The notes beneath the pieces were generated by a model. That model was given only the letters and a program-made list of their open reading frames with translations, did no database searches and was not told the origin of the DNA. A stretch of DNA of 64,000 bases from Vibrio panuliri (GTDB taxonomy: Bacteria; Pseudomonadota; Gammaproteobacteria; Enterobacterales; Vibrionaceae): the NCBI RefSeq assembly GCF_009938205.1, contig NZ_AP019655.1, positions 248,001-312,000 on the forward strand. The letters run 5' to 3'. This document shows positions 44,547 through 53,285 of the stretch, one piece after another. The first letter of the stretch is position 1, and every line of letters starts with the position of its first letter. The translations under genes were made by a program, and so were the position numbers.

Positions 44547-44981
44547 CTAAAAAATCTGGTCTAACAGCAAGTTAGTTTCGGTTTGTACTATCCCTTTAAT
44601 CGAGCGAATACGCACTAACAATCCCCCCAGTACCGATAAGTTTTCTGCTTGCACCTCGGCAATTAAGTCCCAATGTCCATTGGTATGATAAACCGAAATG
44701 ACTTCATGGAATGCTTCTAACGCTTTGAGTACATTGGCTTCGTCTTTGGCTTCTACGGAAATACTCATAATAATTTTTACCGTGTTGGCCTCCACTTCTG
44801 CTTCATGCTTGAGCTTGACGGTATAACCAAGGATAACCTCTTCTCGTTCTAGTTTGTTGATGCGATTTTGCACCGTCGCACGAGAGACCTTCAACTTAGT
44901 CGCGAGATTCACCACCGACATACGAGCGTTCTTTCTGAGTAGCGCCAAAAGTTGGCGGTCGATTTCATCTAAATTGGTCAT
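44547..44981 (-). CDS. Lrp/AsnC-family regulator
   Basis: The 144-residue protein has an N-terminal helix-turn-helix (DEIDRQLLALLRKNARMSVV, LKVSRATVQNRINKLE) and the C-terminal RAM ligand domain (IISVYHTNGHWDLIAEV). It is divergent from the ornithine cyclodeaminase-family gene, across an intergenic region with exact 12-bp repeats. Control of that gene by an amino acid is the simplest reading. Its stop lies 13 bases from the stop of the converging secreted-protein gene. Confidence 0.9.
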   Translation of the reverse strand: MTNLDEIDRQLLALLRKNARMSVVNLATKLKVSRATVQNRINKLEREEVILGYTVKLKHEAEVEANTVKIIMSISVEAKDEANVLKALEAFHEVISVYHTNGHWDLIAEVQAENLSVLGGLLVRIRSIKGIVQTETNLLLDQIF

Positions 44982-45026
44982 GATTGTACTCTTTGGGTTT
45001 TGATGATGTGCATAATGACACTTTTA

Positions 45027-45079
45027 TCTGTCTTTTTGCTAATTAGACTTAAACTTTTGTGCATTAGTCTGTCTTTTTG
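45027..45079. repeat. Direct repeat in the lrp-type/ocd-type intergenic region
   Basis: TCTGTCTTTTTG occurs twice, at 45027-45038 and 45068-45079, 41 bases apart, close to four helical turns. Lrp-type octamers bind several in-phase sites, so these are likely operator copies. Confidence 0.5.
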
Positions 45080-45145
45080 TTGGCTCTACTTGCCTTTAAA
45101 ATGGTGCTGAACACGATAAAAAACAATAAGCTTTTGAGGCTGACA

Positions 45146-46165
45146 ATGACCCTATTTTTAGATGTAGATGCATTATCCAAACTAGTGAAAACTCAAGGTT
45201 GTGAAAACTTTATGGGTGGACTGCTAGCGTATATGAAACAAGACTTTTCTCGTTGGGAGGAGTTTGACAAATCTGCCCGTACGGCTGCCCACAGTGAAGT
45301 GGGTGTGATTGAGCTAATGCCAGTGGCAGACCAGCAAAATTATGGCTTTAAGTTTGTTAACGGTCACCCGTCGAACCCGAAGTATGGACTCTCCACCGTC
45401 ATGGCATTTGGTGCACTTGCCGATGTTGCGACGGGGTATCCTCGTCTGTTGTGTGAAATGACGATTTCAACTGGGCTGCGTACCGCTGTGACTTCGGTTA
45501 TGGCAGCGCAAGCGCTGGCGCGCAAAGACTCGCAAGTTATGGGCCTGATTGGTTGTGGAGCGCAAAGTGAATTTCAATCAATTGCTTTTCACAAGTTATT
45601 GGGAATCAAAGAGCTACGTATTTTTGACATTGATAGCGCAGCCATGGATAAGCTGGCAACACACTTACAAGCTTATCCAGAGTTAACCGTGATCGCCGCG
45701 AAATCGGCTCAGGAATGCGTAAAAGGGGCGGATATCATCACGACCGTGACGGCCGATAAGGCCTATGCGACCATTCTTACTCCAGACATGGTGGAAGAAG
45801 GGATGCACATCAATGGTGTTGGTGGTGATTGCCCAGGAAAGACCGAGCTGCATATTGATGTATTGCGCGCAGGTAAGATCTTTGTTGAACACGAGCCGCA
45901 AACACGCGTTGAAGGGGATATTCAACAGTTACCAGCTGAGCACAAAGTTAATCCGCTGTGGGAAGTGATTGCAGGGAAAACGCAAGGTCGTGATAGTGCG
46001 GAGCAAATTACTATCTTTGATTCGGTAGGTTTTGCATTGGAGGACCTCTCTGTATTGCGCTACATTTTCGACCTTGCGACGGAACTTAACGTCGGGCAAG
46101 AGATCGAAATTGTGCCACGAATGGCGAATCCTAAAGATCTATTTGGCTTGATGAACAGTCGCTAA
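45146..46165 (+). CDS. Ornithine cyclodeaminase/mu-crystallin family protein
   Basis: The 339-residue protein has the family Rossmann motif VMGLIGCGAQSEFQSIAFH, the substrate region around YPRLLCEMTISTGLRTAVTS and the downstream INGVGGDCPGKTELH with the catalytic aspartate position. Members convert ornithine to proline and ammonia or reduce cyclic imines. ATG 45146 has GAGG eight bases upstream and starts right before the fold, so the 23 upstream codons of the open frame are left out. The divergent Lrp-type gene is the probable regulator. Confidence 0.88.
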   Translation: MTLFLDVDALSKLVKTQGCENFMGGLLAYMKQDFSRWEEFDKSARTAAHSEVGVIELMPVADQQNYGFKFVNGHPSNPKYGLSTVMAFGALADVATGYPRLLCEMTISTGLRTAVTSVMAAQALARKDSQVMGLIGCGAQSEFQSIAFHKLLGIKELRIFDIDSAAMDKLATHLQAYPELTVIAAKSAQECVKGADIITTVTADKAYATILTPDMVEEGMHINGVGGDCPGKTELHIDVLRAGKIFVEHEPQTRVEGDIQQLPAEHKVNPLWEVIAGKTQGRDSAEQITIFDSVGFALEDLSVLRYIFDLATELNVGQEIEIVPRMANPKDLFGLMNSR

Positions 46166-46220
46166 ACCTGATTGAAGTTGTCTTTCGACAACTTACTAAC
46201 CTAGTATTCTAGTATTTAAT

Positions 46221-46259
46221 GCCTCAGCGGTATCGAACAAAGATACGCTGAGGCTTTTT
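46221..46259 (+). terminator. Terminator after the ornithine cyclodeaminase-like gene
   Basis: GCCTCAGCG-g-TATC (46221-46234) pairs with GATACGCTGAGGC (46242-46254) with one bulged base, followed by five T residues. Confidence 0.88.
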
Positions 46260-46445
46260 GTATTCTCCAGTTATTCGCGCAGATTGTTAGTTTTTAACTA
46301 ATAATCTTTTAATTTTTCTAAGTCTAACGCTTTTTAATAAGCCTCCTATAATCAACTGATAGATTGATTTAAGTGAGCAAGCAGACAGTACTCAAAGCTT
46401 GCTGCGATGATTTATTCAAATCGTGATGATGATGGGGAACGAACA

Positions 46446-47411
46446 ATGACAACTTCAGTATTTCAGGCAGTGAAACAGATTGGTTACGGTGCGATGGGGC
46501 TTGAAGGTTACTACGGCGCGAGTGATGACACTCAGGCTGTACAAACTTTGGTGCACGCGATTGAAAGTGGCATGATGATCGACACCGCTGATGCTTATGG
46601 CGCTGGGCATAACGAAGACCTAATCAAGCAAGCGTTAGCGCACACAGACCAACCTGCCTTTATCGCAACTAAGTTCGGTATTGTGTTTGAAGAAGATCAG
46701 ACGGGTAGCCAGTTGGATACGGGGTGGGGATTTCCGCTGACGATCAATGGAACCAAAGAGTATGTAACACGCGCGATTGATAATAGCCTTGAGCGCCTAG
46801 GCGTTGACTCGATTGACTTGCTTTATGCCCACTATCTTGATCCTAACACTCCACTAGAAGAAACCATTGAAGCCATGGCTGAGGCTGTAAAAGCAGGCAA
46901 AGTGAAAGCCATCGGTCTTTCTAATGTGACAGCAGATGAAATTCTCCGTGCCAATGCGATTCATCCTATTAGTGCTGTTCAATACGAGTACTCACTCTTT
47001 CGTCGCGAGGCTGAAACCGACATCATTCCAGTAATTAAGCAGATCGGCGCAGCCTTGGTTTGCTGGTCCCCACTAGGTGCAGGCTTTCTTACTGGGCAAG
47101 TTCAACAGTTGGATGAAAATGATTTTCGTAACAACAACCCTAAAATGCAGGGTGAGAACTTTACCGATAACTTGCAACGCTTAGAGGCGATCAAGGCGAT
47201 CGCTGCTGAGTATGGAATCACGCCAGCTCAACTGGCTTTAGCATGGCTGGTCGCTCAAGGGGAGAATATCATCCCGATTCCGGGCAGTCGTAAAGTGGCT
47301 CGTATTGATGAGAACTTAAAGGCACTGGAGGTTAAATTGAGCCCAGCGACCTTACGTCAACTCGATGATATTGCGCCAATTGGTGCATTTAAAGGGGCAA
47401 CATTAGTATAA
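46446..47411 (+). CDS. Aldo/keto reductase
   Basis: The 321-residue protein is an NADPH-dependent TIM-barrel oxidoreductase with the catalytic tetrad segments: MIDTADAYGAGHNEDLI (Asp and Tyr), FIATKFG (Lys) and LLYAHYLDPNTP (His). The cofactor-binding end has IPIPGSRKVARIDENL. It resembles the general AKR11-13 group (YajO/IolS-like) of broad aldehyde reductases. ATG 46446 follows GGGGAA; the frame is open 13 codons upstream. The EamA transporter gene follows after 87 bases. Confidence 0.9.
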   Translation: MTTSVFQAVKQIGYGAMGLEGYYGASDDTQAVQTLVHAIESGMMIDTADAYGAGHNEDLIKQALAHTDQPAFIATKFGIVFEEDQTGSQLDTGWGFPLTINGTKEYVTRAIDNSLERLGVDSIDLLYAHYLDPNTPLEETIEAMAEAVKAGKVKAIGLSNVTADEILRANAIHPISAVQYEYSLFRREAETDIIPVIKQIGAALVCWSPLGAGFLTGQVQQLDENDFRNNNPKMQGENFTDNLQRLEAIKAIAAEYGITPAQLALAWLVAQGENIIPIPGSRKVARIDENLKALEVKLSPATLRQLDDIAPIGAFKGATLV

Positions 47412-47498
47412 GCTTATATTTCTGAGACGTTCGCCTTAGAAAGATCCGCGACTGCAAGTTAGTATAACTAATTGAATTTATTCGTAACGGAACAGCTA

Positions 47499-48434
47499 AT
47501 GCCTTCATCTATATCACAAGAAATGAGCGCCAAAGTTTGGGGCTTACTTATTCTGCTTTCAATGCTTTGGGGGGGCTCATTCTTTTTTGTCGGCATTGCA
47601 GTAAGCGAACTACCGCCTCTGATTATTGTGACGTTGCGAGTGACTTTAGCCGCTATCACACTATGGATTATCGCTTTGTTAACCGGGCATCGCCCGCCTA
47701 AGGACTACCGCATTTGGGTGGCATTCCTTGGTATGGGATTGCTTAACAATGTGATTCCGTTTTTGCTTATCGTCTGGGGACAAACACAAATTGCTTCAGG
47801 GTTGGCGTCGATCATTAATGCTGCGACTCCAATATTTGGTGTTGTGGTTGCCAGTACTCTTTTGCCTGACGAGAAGGCGACACCGCTTAAGGTTTTAGGG
47901 GTAGTGGTTGGCTTTATTGGTGTTGTCGTCATGATAGGTTTACCGGCCCTAGGCGGTGACACTCCGTTGTTAGCTGAGCTGGCGGTTGTCTGCGCTAGTA
48001 TCAGCTATGCATTTGCGAGTGTGCATGGTCGACGCTTTAAAGCGATGAAGATCAGTTTGATCATGTTAGCAGCAGGGCAAGTGACGGCATCAAGTGTGGT
48101 GCTGTTACCTATCGCATTCTGGGTAGAGAGCCCAGCGATCTTTGCTGATGTGAGCACGCATACTTGGCTGGCAATGATTTCTTTAGCCGTGTTCTCAACT
48201 GCATTTGCTTACACACTCTATTTTAAGATTCTTCAACTAGCAGGGGCGACCAATGTGTTGTTGGTCACCTTGCTTGTGCCTGTTTCAGCAATATTACTTG
48301 GCGTCGTTTTTCTAGGAGAGTCATTGGAGCCTATTCACATCGTTGGGATGGGATTAATTGCGCTGGGCTTATCAGCGATTGATGGGCGCATCTGGCACAA
48401 ATTGCTTAATCGCCCGTCAGTGAAACGCAGATAA
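47499..48434 (+). CDS. EamA-type (DMT superfamily) metabolite exporter
   Basis: The 311-residue protein has ten membrane segments in two EamA repeats. The first begins LLILLSMLWGGSFFFVGIAV and includes the ASGLASIINAATPIFGVVVA helix; the second includes STAFAYTLYFKILQLAGATN and LLVPVSAILLGVVFLGE. Such proteins export amino acids or other metabolites. The ATG at 47499 has GGA upstream; a TTG lies nine codons earlier. It converges on an Lrp-type regulator gene, which often accompanies amino-acid exporters. Confidence 0.88.
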   Translation: MPSSISQEMSAKVWGLLILLSMLWGGSFFFVGIAVSELPPLIIVTLRVTLAAITLWIIALLTGHRPPKDYRIWVAFLGMGLLNNVIPFLLIVWGQTQIASGLASIINAATPIFGVVVASTLLPDEKATPLKVLGVVVGFIGVVVMIGLPALGGDTPLLAELAVVCASISYAFASVHGRRFKAMKISLIMLAAGQVTASSVVLLPIAFWVESPAIFADVSTHTWLAMISLAVFSTAFAYTLYFKILQLAGATNVLLVTLLVPVSAILLGVVFLGESLEPIHIVGMGLIALGLSAIDGRIWHKLLNRPSVKRR

Positions 48435-48444
48435 GAAAGAACTG

Positions 48445-48912
48445 CTAGTCGGGCATATTGATGGGTAAAGCACTGGTGTGTTTTACCTCATCAAGGACAA
48501 ATAGCGTTTGTGCCTCTCTAACTTCCGGAAAGCCTCTCAGCTCCTTTAATATAAATTGCGAGAGCTCTTTGTTGGTGCGTGCGACCACTTTCATCAGGTG
48601 ATCATAGGGACCTGAGAGTGAGTAACATTCGAGAATCAATGGATGAGCAAGTGCGGCTGTTTTAAATTCATCAAACGCCGCCTCATTTCGCTGATCAATA
48701 CTGACTTGAATAAAAGCGGTCACGCCAAACCCTGCTTTTTCGGCATCTAATAACGCGCCATACTTTTTTATTATCCCACTTTCTTCCAATTGTTTGGTTC
48801 GTCGTAAGCACGTCGACTCAGACATATCCGTTGCTTTCGCTAACTCAACAATCGACTTTCGACCGTTTTCTTGTAAGTGAGAAAGTATCTTTTTGTCTTG
48901 TTTTGTTAGCAT
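48445..48912 (-). CDS. Lrp/AsnC-family regulator (second copy in window)
   Basis: The 155-residue protein has the helix-turn-helix KSIVELAKATDMSESTCLRR and the RAM domain ECYSLSGPYDHLMKVV. ATG 48912 has AAGGA seven bases upstream; the longer open frame starts five codons earlier with TTG. It differs clearly from the 44547 protein. It converges on the EamA exporter gene and diverges from the OsmC gene, and could regulate either. Confidence 0.9.
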   Translation of the reverse strand: MLTKQDKKILSHLQENGRKSIVELAKATDMSESTCLRRTKQLEESGIIKKYGALLDAEKAGFGVTAFIQVSIDQRNEAAFDEFKTAALAHPLILECYSLSGPYDHLMKVVARTNKELSQFILKELRGFPEVREAQTLFVLDEVKHTSALPINMPD

Positions 48913-49051
48913 GACGTAATCCTTCAAAATAATGTCTAACCATGAACTATTCCGCCATATTACATCGATTTGTAGGCGACTTTGACGACTAAATTCACAT
49001 CTTTTCGCATAAAATCAGTTCAGCTTTACTAATAAAAACAAGGAATAATCT

Positions 49052-49648
49052 ATGGCAACAGAAAAGTTTTTCCACGTGGGTGAATTGAACGCAGAGCAAC
49101 CACAACCAACTCAATATGAACCATCAAAGTTTGCGAAGGCTCGTCATCCAGAACCTTATCGTTTCGAGGTGAATTTAACTGCTGAAGCTGGCGACATGCA
49201 AAAGAAAACCGGTGTGGTTTCTGTGAATATTCCGGGTTTTAGTCCAGTAAAACTTTACTGTGATGAGCAGCCACCGGTGGGTAACGATACAGCGCCGCCA
49301 CCATTGGCATTTTTCTCTGCTGGGATTGGTTTTTGCTTAATGACTCATTTAACCGATATTCTTAACGCACGTAAAATTAAAGTGGACTCGTTGAAACTTG
49401 AGCAACGTATAGTATTTCGCACTAACCTTGGGCATATGCGTGACCATGGCTATATGACCGATGGTGGCTGCGATATAGTCGAAACCCATGTGATCATTGA
49501 AAGTCCTGAGCCAGAAGAGAAGATCAAAGACCTGATGAATGAAGCAGAAAACGGCTGTATGGCGCATTTTGCATTAAGAAACCCAATTCCATGGTCAACA
49601 CGATTGATTTATAACGGTAAAGAGGCAATAAGCCGCAGTGGAAATTGA
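49052..49648 (+). CDS. OsmC-family protein
   Basis: The 198-residue protein has the OsmC core: PPPLAFFSAGIGFCLMTHLTD with one conserved cysteine, and a later cysteine in AENGCMAHFALRNP, as in the thiol-based peroxidase branch of the family. The N-terminal 40 residues are longer than in OsmC itself. Members reduce organic peroxides; this one is an atypical relative, so the substrate is uncertain. A terminator follows. Confidence 0.82.
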   Translation: MATEKFFHVGELNAEQPQPTQYEPSKFAKARHPEPYRFEVNLTAEAGDMQKKTGVVSVNIPGFSPVKLYCDEQPPVGNDTAPPPLAFFSAGIGFCLMTHLTDILNARKIKVDSLKLEQRIVFRTNLGHMRDHGYMTDGGCDIVETHVIIESPEPEEKIKDLMNEAENGCMAHFALRNPIPWSTRLIYNGKEAISRSGN

Positions 49649-49685
49649 TCGTCGCTTTTAAGTGTATTAACTAGGTACTGATTTG

Positions 49686-49718
49686 AACGCAAATACCGGA
49701 AAGGTGTTTGCGTTTTTT
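49686..49718 (+). terminator. Terminator after the OsmC-family gene
   Basis: AACGCAAATACC (49686-49697) pairs with GGTGTTTGCGTT (49703-49714) with one wobble pair, followed by a T run. Confidence 0.85.
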
Positions 49719-50188
49719 ATTTGGCAACTCGCTGCAAAGACAACCTTTTTCATTCACAAGTGATTTTGGATGGCATAAAAATGTGCGTTACTTCACGTAT
49801 TTTGCCTTGTGATTTTGGCGGTATTTATCAGTGAACAGCCACCCAGTTTGTTACGCAGAGTTTGCTCTTCTGGCTGGTGGCTGAATAATTAATTATTAAA
49901 ATACAATCACTTAAATTGGTTTGTTGTTTGATGTCGATTATTTCAACTGTTTCAGAGAGTTTGCTCAACCGTTAACGCTTGTATCAACGATGAAGCAACC
50001 TCTAGATTAATGCGCAGTCTGCATGCCGAAAATGCAAACTATTCATTTTACTCATAATCTCAAGTCACTAGTATTTTTAGGGTTATCAAAGCGTCTATTT
50101 GGTTCCCATATCAAACTTACTTGCGACATGACCTATCGAGCGGCAAGTACGTTTCATATGAGAATTAATCTGTATAAGGAAACGGTTT
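49719..50188. other. Non-coding region upstream of the flavoprotein reductase gene
   Basis: About 470 bases without a convincing gene. It holds an 8-bp inverted repeat CAGCCACC (49836-49843) and GGTGGCTG (49876-49883) around a 32-base loop, directly followed by a perfect 14-bp palindrome AATAATTAATTATT (49884-49897). A TTGATgtcgATTAT sequence near 49930 resembles half of an FNR site. These are candidate controls for the reductase operon. Confidence 0.4.
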
Positions 50189-53100
50189 ATGGCTCAATTA
50201 GTCGATGAAATAGTATTTCAATCAGGGGTCAAACTAAGCAATCGTATTGTGATGGCTCCAATGACCATCCAGTCGGCATTTTTTGATGGCGGCGTGACGC
50301 AAGAGATGATCAACTACTATGCTGCTCGTTCTGGTGACGCGGGTGCGATTATTGTTGAAAGCGCATTTGTAGAAAACTATGGCCGCGCTTTTCCCGGTGC
50401 GCTAGGTATTGATACTGACAGTAAAATTGCGGGTTTAGCCAAGCTTGCATCTGCGATAAAAGCAAAAGGCTCGAAAGCTATTTTGCAAATTTATCATGCC
50501 GGACGCATGGCGAATCCGGAGTTCAATGGTGGGCATCAGCCTATTTCAGCCAGTCCAGTAGCAGCGCTGCGCGACAATGCAGAAACACCGTTGGAGATGA
50601 CAGAAAGCCAAATTGAATCGATGATCGAAAGTTTTGGTGAAGCCGTTAGACGCGCAATTGTTGCCGGTTTTGATGGTGTTGAGATTCATGGTGCGAACAC
50701 ATACTTAATACAGCAGTTCTTTTCTCCACACTCGAACCGTCGCAATGACAAGTGGGGCGGTGATATTGAAAAGCGCACGACATTCCCAATTGCGATTCTC
50801 GCTAAGACGAAGCAAGTAATCGCTCAGCATAGTGCAGCCGATTTTATTGTTGGCTACCGTTTTTCTCCTGAAGAGATAGAGCAACCAGGCATTCGTTTTG
50901 ATGACACCATGTATCTGTTGGATAAACTGGCAACTCATGGTCTCGACTATTTCCATTTTTCAATGGGGAGTTGGTTACGTAACTCGATTGTGACGCCGGA
51001 AGACTCACAACCGTTGATCGACAAATATCGTCAAATGCAGTCAGAAAGCGTGGCACAAGTGCCAGTGATTGGTGTGGGTGGAATCGCTCAACGTGCCGAT
51101 GCTGATAAAGCGCTCGCACAAGGCTATGACATGGTGAGTGTCGGTAAAGGATATTTGGTTGAGCCGACTTGGGCTGGCAAAGTTCTTAATAATACTGTTT
51201 GTGCCGAGTTTGCGGATATCGCTCAGCAAGAAGCATTGCAGATCCCAACGCCACTATGGGAAATTATGGATTACATGATTGTTGACAGTGCTGCTGAAGC
51301 GTTAAAACACCAACGCATCAAAGAGCTGCAAAATGTGCCAATTAAGTTTAATTCTGGTCAATATACTGCTTACGGACGTGGCCACAACGGTGATTTGCCA
51401 GTGACCGTGACTTTCTCAGAAGATAAGATCCTCGAGATATTTGTCGATTCCTCAAAAGAGTCTGACGGTATTGCCAACCCTGCATTTGAGCGTATTCCAC
51501 AGCAAATCCTTGATGGGCAGACATTAAACATCGATGTGATTTCAGGGGCAACGGTCAGTAGCCAAGCAGTGCTTGATGGCGTATCAAATGCGGTTGATTT
51601 AGCTGGTGGTAATTCAGAGGCTCTACGCTGCAAAGCAAAAGAGGCGGTTGAGTGGTCATCAAAAACCATCGAAGAGACCGTTGATATTGTGGTGGTCGGC
51701 GGTGGCGGCGCTGGTTTAAGCGCGACGCTTACAGCACTGGATAAAGGCAAATCGGTTATTTTGCTCGAAAAATTCCCAGCAATTGGTGGCAATACGGTGC
51801 GCACCGGTGGCTGGGTGAATGCTACTGAGCCTGAATGGCAAAATGATTTTCCTGCATTGCCGGGCGAAAAAGAGACGTTGATGCAACTTGCGAACACACC
51901 GGAGAGTGAGTTTGTAGGCCAATACCTTGATGACTTTAAAGTACTCAAAGCTCAGTTGGACAACTACTTTACCGACTTAGCTGGAGGTAAGCAGTACCTG
52001 TTTGACTCTACAGAGTTGCACCGCATCCAAACCTACTTGGGCGGTAAACGTACCGACTTAAATGGTGAGCCTATCTTTGGTCAGTATGATCTGGTCGAAA
52101 CCTTAACCTCACGCTCTATGGAGTCAGTAGACTGGTTGAGCGACAAAGGTATCGACTTTGATCGTAGCGTGGTAGAGATCCCAGTTGGAGCGTTATGGCG
52201 TCGAGCTCATAAACCAAAACGTCCGAAAGGCGTAGAGTTTGTTGATAAACTGCAAAAACGCATTCTAGAACAAAATGGTCGAATCATTACCGACACGCGT
52301 GCCACGGATTTGATTGTTGAAGATGGCAAGGTCGTGGGTATTCATGCTGAGCAAGCTAACGGGACTAAACTCGTACTGCGTGTTAACCATGGTATCGTGC
52401 TGGCTTCTGGTGGTTTTGGTGCGAACACCCAAATGATCAAAAAGTACAATACCTATTGGAAAGAGATTGCCGACGATATCAAAACCACCAACTCACCAGC
52501 CTTGGTTGGGGATGGGATTGAGATCGGTGAACGAGCAGGCGCAGAGCTAGTTGGTATGGGCTTCGTTCAGTTGATGCCAGTGGGTGACCCTAAATCTGGT
52601 GCGCTATTAACGGGTTTGATCGTGCCACCAGAAAACTTTGTCTTTGTTAACCAGCAAGGTCATCGCTTTGTTGATGAATGTGGCAGCCGTGATGTCCTAT
52701 CGTCAGCGTTCTTTGACAATGGTGGTCTAATTTACATGATTGCCGATGAGAAGATTCGTCAAACGGCGGCGAACACATCAGATGAAACCATTGAGCGAGA
52801 AATCAAAGAAGGCATCATCATCCAAGCAGAGACGCTTGAGGAGTTAGCAGAAAAGATCGGTGTTCCGGCCGAGCAGTTAACCGCGACGATTGCTCAGTAC
52901 AACCGCTATGTAGAGCAAGGGCATGATCCTGAGTTCCATAAGAGTGCGTTTGGCTTAAAGGTCGATCATGCTCCGTTTTACGCTACGCCACGTCAACCGT
53001 CAGTTCACCATACAATGGGAGGCTTGAAGATTGATACTAAGGCACGTGTTATCGGCACTGACGGCAACGTAATCCCTGGCTTATATGCTGCGGGTGAAGT

Positions 53101-53203
53101 GACAGGCGGTATCCATGCTGGTAACCGTTTAGGTGGTAACGCGCTCATTGATATCTTTACTTATGGCCGTATTGCCGGTGAGAGTGCGGCGGATTCAATT
53201 TAA
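50189..53203 (+). CDS. Three-domain NADH-dependent flavoprotein reductase (acrylate/fumarate reductase type)
   Basis: The 1004-residue protein joins three flavin domains. Residues 1-350 are an old-yellow-enzyme NADH-oxidising barrel (LSNRIVMAPMTIQSAFF, FDGVEIHGANTYLIQQF). Residues about 375-475 are an FMN_bind domain with the covalent flavinylation motif S452-G-A-T455. Residues 497-1004 are a flavocytochrome-c-like FAD domain (VVVGGGGAGLSA at 501-512; HHTMGGLKID; GEVTGGIHAGNRLGGNAL). This layout matches the soluble NADH:fumarate reductase of Klebsiella and the NADH-dependent acrylate reductase of Vibrio harveyi. There is no signal peptide, so it works in the cytosol and would dispose of NADH electrons on an unsaturated acid. 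AAGGA precedes the ATG. The next gene supplies ApbE. Confidence 0.9.
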   Translation: MAQLVDEIVFQSGVKLSNRIVMAPMTIQSAFFDGGVTQEMINYYAARSGDAGAIIVESAFVENYGRAFPGALGIDTDSKIAGLAKLASAIKAKGSKAILQIYHAGRMANPEFNGGHQPISASPVAALRDNAETPLEMTESQIESMIESFGEAVRRAIVAGFDGVEIHGANTYLIQQFFSPHSNRRNDKWGGDIEKRTTFPIAILAKTKQVIAQHSAADFIVGYRFSPEEIEQPGIRFDDTMYLLDKLATHGLDYFHFSMGSWLRNSIVTPEDSQPLIDKYRQMQSESVAQVPVIGVGGIAQRADADKALAQGYDMVSVGKGYLVEPTWAGKVLNNTVCAEFADIAQQEALQIPTPLWEIMDYMIVDSAAEALKHQRIKELQNVPIKFNSGQYTAYGRGHNGDLPVTVTFSEDKILEIFVDSSKESDGIANPAFERIPQQILDGQTLNIDVISGATVSSQAVLDGVSNAVDLAGGNSEALRCKAKEAVEWSSKTIEETVDIVVVGGGGAGLSATLTALDKGKSVILLEKFPAIGGNTVRTGGWVNATEPEWQNDFPALPGEKETLMQLANTPESEFVGQYLDDFKVLKAQLDNYFTDLAGGKQYLFDSTELHRIQTYLGGKRTDLNGEPIFGQYDLVETLTSRSMESVDWLSDKGIDFDRSVVEIPVGALWRRAHKPKRPKGVEFVDKLQKRILEQNGRIITDTRATDLIVEDGKVVGIHAEQANGTKLVLRVNHGIVLASGGFGANTQMIKKYNTYWKEIADDIKTTNSPALVGDGIEIGERAGAELVGMGFVQLMPVGDPKSGALLTGLIVPPENFVFVNQQGHRFVDECGSRDVLSSAFFDNGGLIYMIADEKIRQTAANTSDETIEREIKEGIIIQAETLEELAEKIGVPAEQLTATIAQYNRYVEQGHDPEFHKSAFGLKVDHAPFYATPRQPSVHHTMGGLKIDTKARVIGTDGNVIPGLYAAGEVTGGIHAGNRLGGNALIDIFTYGRIAGESAADSI

Positions 53204-53226
53204 ACTTCTGAGTCTGTTGTCATGAT

Positions 53227-53254
53227 AGAGGGGAGCGATGCTTCCCTCTTTTCT
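53227..53254 (+). terminator. Hairpin between the reductase and apbE genes
   Basis: AGAGGGGAGC (53227-53236) pairs with GCTTCCCTCT (53240-53249), with one wobble and a 3-base loop, followed by TTTCTTATTTT. It may be a partial terminator, giving less apbE than reductase message. Confidence 0.75.
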
Positions 53255-53285
53255 TATTTTCGTTAGTGTTTGAGTAGAAAGTAAT

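Noticed and set aside
49925..49945. FNR site upstream of the NADH-dependent reductase
   Set aside because: Only the left half TTGAT is good; the right half is ATTAT instead of ATCAA. Mentioned as a weak hint only.
50023..50208. Short open frame just upstream of the reductase start
   Set aside because: It overlaps the reductase start in another frame, has no ribosome site and shows no protein-like composition.
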